NCBI GenBank assembly: GCA_963649625.1
Contig: CAVJIP010000102.1
Span: 1 to 18,069 of the forward strand
Length of the DNA stretch: 18,069 nt
Direction: 5' to 3'
Origin: HGM13006 sp963649625
GTDB taxonomy: Bacteria; Bacillota; Clostridia; Oscillospirales; Oscillospiraceae
Below the pieces are notes generated by a model, which did no database searches, had not been told where the DNA came from, and was given only the letters and a program-made list of their open reading frames with translations. Shown here piece by piece: positions 13,983-18,069 of this stretch. Numbering within the stretch: position 1 is the first letter of the stretch; each line of letters starts with the position of its first letter. The translations under genes and the position numbers were made by a program.

Positions 13983-15827
13983 TCATTCCACCGTCACGGA
14001 CTTGGCCAGGTTCCGGGGCTTATCAATATCGCAGCCCCGAGCCAAGGACACATAATAGGCGAACATTTGCAGAGGAATCACGCTGAGGCTGGGCTGGAGC
14101 AGGGGCAGGGTCTCCGGCACCAGAATCCGCACATCTGCCGTCTCCAGAATTTTGTCCCCAAACCGCTCTGTGGTAACGGCCAGCACCTCCGCCCCCCGGG
14201 CCTTGGTCTCCTTTACATTGGACATGGTCTTGTCAAAGAGCCTTGCGTTGGTGGCCACCGCCACCACCAGAGTTCCCTCCTCGATCAGGGAAATGGGGCC
14301 GTGCTTCAGCTCTCCGGCGGCATAGGCCTCCGAGTGGATATAGGCGATCTCCTTGAGCTTAAGGCTCCCCTCCAGGCAGGTGGCATTGTCCACATGGCGG
14401 CCAATGAAATACACGTCCTCCGCCTGATGATACCGCTCCGCCAGACGGCGCAGTGCCTCCGCCATTTCCTCGGTGAGCATCCCTTCCATCTGTCCCGGCA
14501 GGGCCTGAATCCCCTGAAGCAGCGCCTCATAGTCCCCCTTGGAAACCGTGCCCAAAGCATCGGCAATGTACAGCCCCAGCAGATACACCAGGGCCAGCTG
14601 GGTAGAGTAGGCCTTGGTGGTAGCCACTGCGATCTCCGGCCCAGCCCAGGTGTAAATCACGTCATCGGCCTCCTTGGAAATGGAGGAGCCTACCACGTTT
14701 ACAATGGCCAGGGTTCTGGCCCCCCGGCGCTTGGCCTCCCGCAGAGCCGCCAGGGTATCCGCCGTTTCCCCGGACTGGGAAATAATCAGCACCAGGGTGT
14801 TTTCATCGCAAAGCGGGTCGCAATACCGAAACTCTGAGGCCAGCATGGGTTCCACCGGCACATAACACAGCTTTTCCATAATGTATTTGCCCAGACAGCC
14901 CACATAATATGCGCTGCCGCAGGCCACAATATAAATTCTGGAAATTTTCTTGAGATACTCCCCGGTCAGGGTCACATCGTCCAGCACCACCCGGCCGTTT
15001 CGGATGCGGGGGGAAATGGTTTTTGTCACCGCAGCGGGCTGCTCGTAGATTTCCTTGAGCATAAAGTGGTCGTAGCCGCCCTTTTCCGCAGCGGAAAGCT
15101 CCCAGTCGATATGCTCCGGGTTTTTTTCCAGCACCTTGCCCTGCCGATCCAGGAATCGGACGGAATCGGCGGTCATCTCCACCAGCTCTCCGTCATTGAG
15201 ATAGGCCACCTCACGGGTGTAGCGGAGCACTGCGGTCACATCCGATGCCACGAAATTGCAGCCGTCTCCAAAACCGAAAATCATAGGGCTGGACAGCTTC
15301 GCCGCCACCAGAGTCTCCGGCTCCTCCACGCACAGGGCCACCAGGGCATAGCTGCCCTCGATCTGATTCAGGGCCTCCTGCACCGCCTCCAGCAGGGCTC
15401 CCTGGCCCTTGGCATAGCAGCAGGCCACCAGATTACAGGCCACCTCCGTGTCCGTCTCCGACCGGAAGGTGTAGCCCTGCTCCAGAAGCATGGCCTTTAG
15501 CTCCAAATAGTTTTCAATGATTCCGTTGTGTACCAGGGCGATTTTCCCGTCACTGCTAAGATGGGGATGGGCGTTGATGTCAGAGGGTGCTCCGTGGGTG
15601 GCCCACCGGGTGTGACCGATGCCGATATTTCCGGGGAGCTTTTTTCCCTGCTCGGTGGCCTCCATCAGATTTGCCAGCCGACCTTGCTTCTTTGCCAGGT
15701 GCAGCGCACCGTCCCCATAGGTACAGACCCCCGCAGAATCGTATCCTCTATATTCCAGCCTGCCCAGACCGTCCAGCAACACCGGTGCCGCCGGAATATG
15801 GCCCGCAAAGCCTACAATACCGCACAT
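13983..15827 (-). CDS. glmS: Glutamine-fructose-6-phosphate aminotransferase (isomerizing)
   Basis: The 614-residue enzyme makes glucosamine-6-phosphate from fructose-6-phosphate and glutamine, the first step toward UDP-GlcNAc for peptidoglycan. The N-terminal Ntn glutaminase begins MCGIVGF, with Cys2 as the nucleophile after Met removal; GHTRWATHG (71-79), HNG (100-102) and ETDTE (124-128) line its active site. Two SIS domains follow, with ISQSGETADT (349-358) in the first and AYAAGELKHGP (501-511) in the second, and the conserved tail DKPRNLAKSVTVE (602-614). The ATG at 15827 follows AAAGGAG at good spacing. A longer in-frame reading to 15926 crosses the promoter and is rejected. The gene is monocistronic or weakly continues into the nitroreductase gene. 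The leader is too short for a glmS ribozyme. Confidence 0.98.
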   Translation of the reverse strand: MCGIVGFAGHIPAAPVLLDGLGRLEYRGYDSAGVCTYGDGALHLAKKQGRLANLMEATEQGKKLPGNIGIGHTRWATHGAPSDINAHPHLSSDGKIALVHNGIIENYLELKAMLLEQGYTFRSETDTEVACNLVACCYAKGQGALLEAVQEALNQIEGSYALVALCVEEPETLVAAKLSSPMIFGFGDGCNFVASDVTAVLRYTREVAYLNDGELVEMTADSVRFLDRQGKVLEKNPEHIDWELSAAEKGGYDHFMLKEIYEQPAAVTKTISPRIRNGRVVLDDVTLTGEYLKKISRIYIVACGSAYYVGCLGKYIMEKLCYVPVEPMLASEFRYCDPLCDENTLVLIISQSGETADTLAALREAKRRGARTLAIVNVVGSSISKEADDVIYTWAGPEIAVATTKAYSTQLALVYLLGLYIADALGTVSKGDYEALLQGIQALPGQMEGMLTEEMAEALRRLAERYHQAEDVYFIGRHVDNATCLEGSLKLKEIAYIHSEAYAAGELKHGPISLIEEGTLVVAVATNARLFDKTMSNVKETKARGAEVLAVTTERFGDKILETADVRILVPETLPLLQPSLSVIPLQMFAYYVSLARGCDIDKPRNLAKSVTVE

Positions 15828-15843
15828 AGAGCTTCTCCTTTCA

Positions 15844-15857
15844 CGGCAGCGCTGCCG
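15844..15857. repeat. Perfect 14-bp palindrome in the glmS leader
   Basis: CGGCAGCGCTGCCG reads the same on both strands and lies 17 bases upstream of the glmS ATG, directly before the ribosome binding site. In RNA it could fold as a 5-bp hairpin with a GCGC loop. In DNA it could serve as a dimeric protein site. Confidence 0.5.
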
Positions 15858-15890
15858 CTTGGTTTCCATAAAATATGCATAGCACTTTGT

Positions 15891-15919
15891 AGTATACCAT
15901 GCTCTCCCATAAAAATCAA
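15891..15919 (-). promoter_or_regulatory. Sigma-A promoter of glmS
   Basis: On the minus strand the -35 TTGATT (15919-15914) and -10 TATACT (15896-15891) have a 17-base spacer. The predicted transcript start leaves a leader of roughly 57 bases before the ATG. Confidence 0.82.
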
Positions 15920-16005
15920 GGCACATTGCCCGGAAAACACACTATTGAAGGCTTTTTTCCTGATTTCTACACAAAAGAGCTTTCCGAACCATGGAATAAC
16001 GTTCC

Positions 16006-17508
16006 TTATTCTCCCGGCTCCCGCACCACCCCCAGAAACAAGGGGGAGCCGTCATTTGCGGTGATCAGGTACAAAAACGGGCGGTTCAGATTCATCTCGA
16101 TCTGCGGCGGCTGCTCCTCCAATGCCGCCTCTCCCGCCAGCACTTCCGCCAGGGAATAGGCCGACGCCTCCACCCCGTCCTCGTTGACGGCGATGTGGGT
16201 TCCCTGCTGGATTTTTCCCACATAAAGGGGCGTATCCGAGGAAATGCCGGAGAAGTCCGCCCCTTGGGCATCGAAGGCGCTGGTAATACCCAGGGCTTGC
16301 AGGGTCTGGGCCAGGCCGGAATAGGTGGAGCCGGTCTCAAACTTAGGCACGCTCCAAATTACGTTCCCCTGCTGATAGTCTCCGTTTTCAAATATCTCCC
16401 AGAGCTTTTCCTCGGTCAGCAGGCTGTCCACATCCACCCCCTCCTTGGGCAGCACAAAGGTCATCTGCCCCTGCTCCAGAGCCAGGGAGCTTTTCAAATA
16501 CTCCTCCGTCTCCAGGTAGTCGGAGCCTGTCCGGGTGGCGTGCATAAAGTCCGCAGAAACGGTCTGGCCGCTCCCGGTGGTAAAGTCCCCGGTGGTGGTC
16601 AGGTCTTGGCTGAACTGATTGGCCCATTGAGTCCTATAGTACAGGGCATTTACAATCGCCATCACCGTGTTTTCCCCAAAGCCCAGCTGCTCCGGGTCGG
16701 GCTGGAGCTGACCTCCGGTATTTTCCGCAATCCACTGGCCCAGAGCCAGGGCCGTGTCCTCCCGGGAAAAGTCCGCCTGATAAACCGAGGCATAGTAGTT
16801 GGCCGCCGCAGACAACACCCAGTCCTGGTTATAGCTGACCTTGCTGCCCGCCGCCGTGGTTTCCCCCAGCCACAGGGAGTTGGCGATTTTCAGCTGATTG
16901 ATTTCATTGTCAAAATAGTTCACCCGGTAGAGCCTTCCCGTCTCCTGGGCCAGCGTCTCCACATCGTCCTGACCCAGCAGACTCAGCAGCTCCGCCTGGG
17001 TCTGTCCCTGGGCCCCGGAGGCCAAAATGGCCAGGGTCTGATACAGGCTCAGAGGGGAATAGCAGCCGCTTTCCTCCCCGTCCTGGAGCACGGCGGCGGC
17101 GGTGCTGTAGGCAAAGGAGCTCAGAGCCGTTTTGGTGCTGTCGGAAACCTGATTGTCCTGCCACTGCCGGCTCAGCTCGTCATACTCCTCCCAATCAATG
17201 GCCTTGGGATACTCCGCCGCCGCCAGGAGATTCACCTGATAATCCGTATTTTCCGTCCCGAGAACCGCCGCCGGGGCCTGACCTGCCGGAGCCTCCGTGG
17301 CGGCTTGAACCGTCTCCTCCCCTTGGGCCGTTGCCCCCTGGCCCATGGCCCACACCCACCGGCCTGCGCCTCCCAGAACCGCCAGCACCAGGCAGGCCGC
17401 CAGAGTCTGTTTCCAGGGAAAGCTCGCCTTGGGAGGACGGCGGCGGGACTCCAGGATGTACCGATCCTCCACCTCTCCCACGGCATGGAGCAAATCAAAA
17501 TCCGTCAT
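16006..17508 (-). CDS. Membrane-anchored serpin with an anti-sigma-like cytoplasmic N-terminus
   Basis: The 500-residue protein has three parts. Residues 1-32 are a short charged N-terminus (FDLLHAVGEVEDRYILES, 4-21) like that of clostridial sigma-associated membrane proteins. Residues about 33-55 form one transmembrane helix. A low-complexity Ala/Gln/Glu linker leads to a serpin domain from about 125 to 498. Serpin marks are SPLSLYQTLAILASGAQGQT (151-170), IVNALYYRTQW (285-295), the hinge VNEDGVEASAYSL (441-453) and the signature NRPFLYLITANDGSPLFLG (475-493). Small residues at the hinge fit an inhibitory serpin, which traps a protease after cleavage of its reactive loop. Orientation should place the serpin outside the cell. 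Its ATG overlaps the stop of the sigma gene (ATGA). Gut Firmicutes serpins such as the siropins of Eubacterium siraeum are known protease inhibitors; the role as a sigma partner is inference. Confidence 0.9.
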   Translation of the reverse strand: MTDFDLLHAVGEVEDRYILESRRRPPKASFPWKQTLAACLVLAVLGGAGRWVWAMGQGATAQGEETVQAATEAPAGQAPAAVLGTENTDYQVNLLAAAEYPKAIDWEEYDELSRQWQDNQVSDSTKTALSSFAYSTAAAVLQDGEESGCYSPLSLYQTLAILASGAQGQTQAELLSLLGQDDVETLAQETGRLYRVNYFDNEINQLKIANSLWLGETTAAGSKVSYNQDWVLSAAANYYASVYQADFSREDTALALGQWIAENTGGQLQPDPEQLGFGENTVMAIVNALYYRTQWANQFSQDLTTTGDFTTGSGQTVSADFMHATRTGSDYLETEEYLKSSLALEQGQMTFVLPKEGVDVDSLLTEEKLWEIFENGDYQQGNVIWSVPKFETGSTYSGLAQTLQALGITSAFDAQGADFSGISSDTPLYVGKIQQGTHIAVNEDGVEASAYSLAEVLAGEAALEEQPPQIEMNLNRPFLYLITANDGSPLFLGVVREPGE

Positions 17509-18065
17509 AGTGCAATTCCCTCCTGTTCCAGCATCTTCCGCAGCTTTTTCCGCTGGCGGTACAGTATGGATGTGACCTTGCTTTCACTGATCCCACAGTT
17601 TTTGGCAATCTCCGCCACCGGCGACAGATGCCAATACCGCCGGAGAAAAATGTGCCGCTGCTGGGCGGTCTGCGTCTCCAAAAACCGGTTGATAACCGCC
17701 GTAATGGCCTGCCGCTCCTGGGCCGTTTCAATGGTTTCCCCGCCAGAGACGCACTCCCCCAGCTCCTCCAGGGCCAGGGCCGTCTGGCCGCCGCCCCGCC
17801 GGGCCGCATGAATTTTCCGATATTGGGTCAGAGCCAGATTCCGTGTGATGCGGCCCAGCCAGGCCCGGAACACATTGGGACGCTGGGGCGGAATGTTGTT
17901 CCACACCTGGAGATAGGTGTCGGAGACACACTCCTCCGCCTCCTCCCAAATTTCCAGAATGCGCAGCGCAATGCCTCGGCACCAGGCGCCGTATTTCTCA
18001 TCGGTTCGGGCAATGGCCTCCTCGTTTCTTGCCCAGTAGAGCTGATAGATCTCGGTGTCTTCCAT
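17505..18065 (-). CDS. ECF-type RNA polymerase sigma factor
   Basis: The 186-residue protein is a sigma-70 family factor of the ECF group. Region 2 (about 20-86) shows EEAEECVSDTYLQVWNNIPP (41-60) and FRAWLGRITRNLALTQYRK (66-84), which bind core polymerase and the -10. A variable linker (about 87-118) follows, then region 4 (about 125-178) with QQRHIFLRRYWHLSPVAEIA (135-154) and the helix-turn-helix GISESKVTSILYRQRKKLR (158-176) for the -35. The ATG at 18065 gives the expected length, but the ribosome binding site and promoter lie beyond the window, so the start is likely rather than proven. The stop overlaps the start of the serpin gene (ATGA), implying coupled production. Such factors are normally held inactive by a membrane anti-sigma encoded next to them; here the serpin takes that place. 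Confidence 0.92.
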   Translation of the reverse strand: MEDTEIYQLYWARNEEAIARTDEKYGAWCRGIALRILEIWEEAEECVSDTYLQVWNNIPPQRPNVFRAWLGRITRNLALTQYRKIHAARRGGGQTALALEELGECVSGGETIETAQERQAITAVINRFLETQTAQQRHIFLRRYWHLSPVAEIAKNCGISESKVTSILYRQRKKLRKMLEQEGIAL

Positions 18066-18069
18066 AGAA

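Noticed and set aside
15828..16005. A glmS ribozyme upstream of glmS
   Set aside because: The leader after the predicted promoter is only about 57 bases and lacks room for the ribozyme core.
15994..16011. A 6-bp inverted repeat at the end of the serpin gene as a terminator
   Set aside because: The stem is short and AT-rich, includes the stop codon and has no U tract after it.
16195..17811. A long open frame on the plus strand opposite the serpin and sigma genes
   Set aside because: It is antisense to two genes with clear domain motifs, has no recognisable protein signature and reflects GC-rich codon bias.
1..18069. CRISPR arrays, tRNA/rRNA genes, insertion sequences, attachment sites or phage genes
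   Set aside because: No direct repeat arrays, cloverleaf-like segments, transposase motifs or integrase genes were seen on reading both strands.

Overview
The window looks like chromosomal core DNA of a GC-rich, endospore-forming member of the Clostridia, most likely an Oscillospiraceae-type gut bacterium. The basis is a spoIVB-spo0A pair in the order usual for endospore formers, AAGGAGG-type ribosome binding sites, sigma-A promoters with 17-base spacers, a GC-rich coding style, and an ECF sigma factor type that is common in this group. The genus is inference. There are no tRNA or rRNA genes, insertion sequences, CRISPR arrays or phage genes. The window is gene-dense: no gene-free gap exceeds 300 bases, and the longest (1055-1293, 239 bases) holds two divergent promoters.

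Layout. (1) 1-1054, minus: the 5' part of an FAD-dependent fumarate-reductase-type oxidoreductase, cut by the window edge. (2) 1294-3881, plus: a divergent trigger factor-like chaperone/prolyl isomerase, translationally coupled (ATGA) to a D-aminoacylase-type amidohydrolase and closed by a strong terminator that faces mrp. (3) 9813-3931, minus: acyl-ACP thioesterase, guaB, an ABC-F ATPase, a membrane-anchored YdcF/SanA-family protein and an Mrp-type Fe-S carrier. guaB and mrp each have their own promoter embedded in the end of the preceding gene, and a hairpin separates guaB from the ABC-F gene. (4) 9920-10636, plus: a Cys/His-rich protein of unknown function, divergent from the thioesterase and sharing a short symmetrical promoter region with it. 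(5) 12589-10692, minus: spoIVB and spo0A, the sporulation checkpoint protease and master regulator, with a TGTCGAA Spo0A-type box between them. (6) 15827-12746, minus: glmS, then a nitroreductase overlapping a DUF2461 protein. (7) 18065-16006, minus: an ECF sigma factor coupled by ATGA to an unusual membrane serpin.

The most interesting part is region 7. The gene after the sigma factor, where an anti-sigma factor is normally expected, encodes a protein with a short cytoplasmic N-terminus resembling that of clostridial sigma-associated membrane proteins, one transmembrane helix, and a complete extracellular serpin with an inhibitory-type hinge. This suggests, as inference only, a protease-sensing switch in which attack on the serpin reactive loop outside the cell is signalled to a sigma factor inside.

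Other points of note are a trigger factor paralogue that has lost the ribosome-docking motif, a duplicated CxxC-(34-35)-CxxxH module in the unknown protein, and a Spo0A receiver lacking some usual residues.
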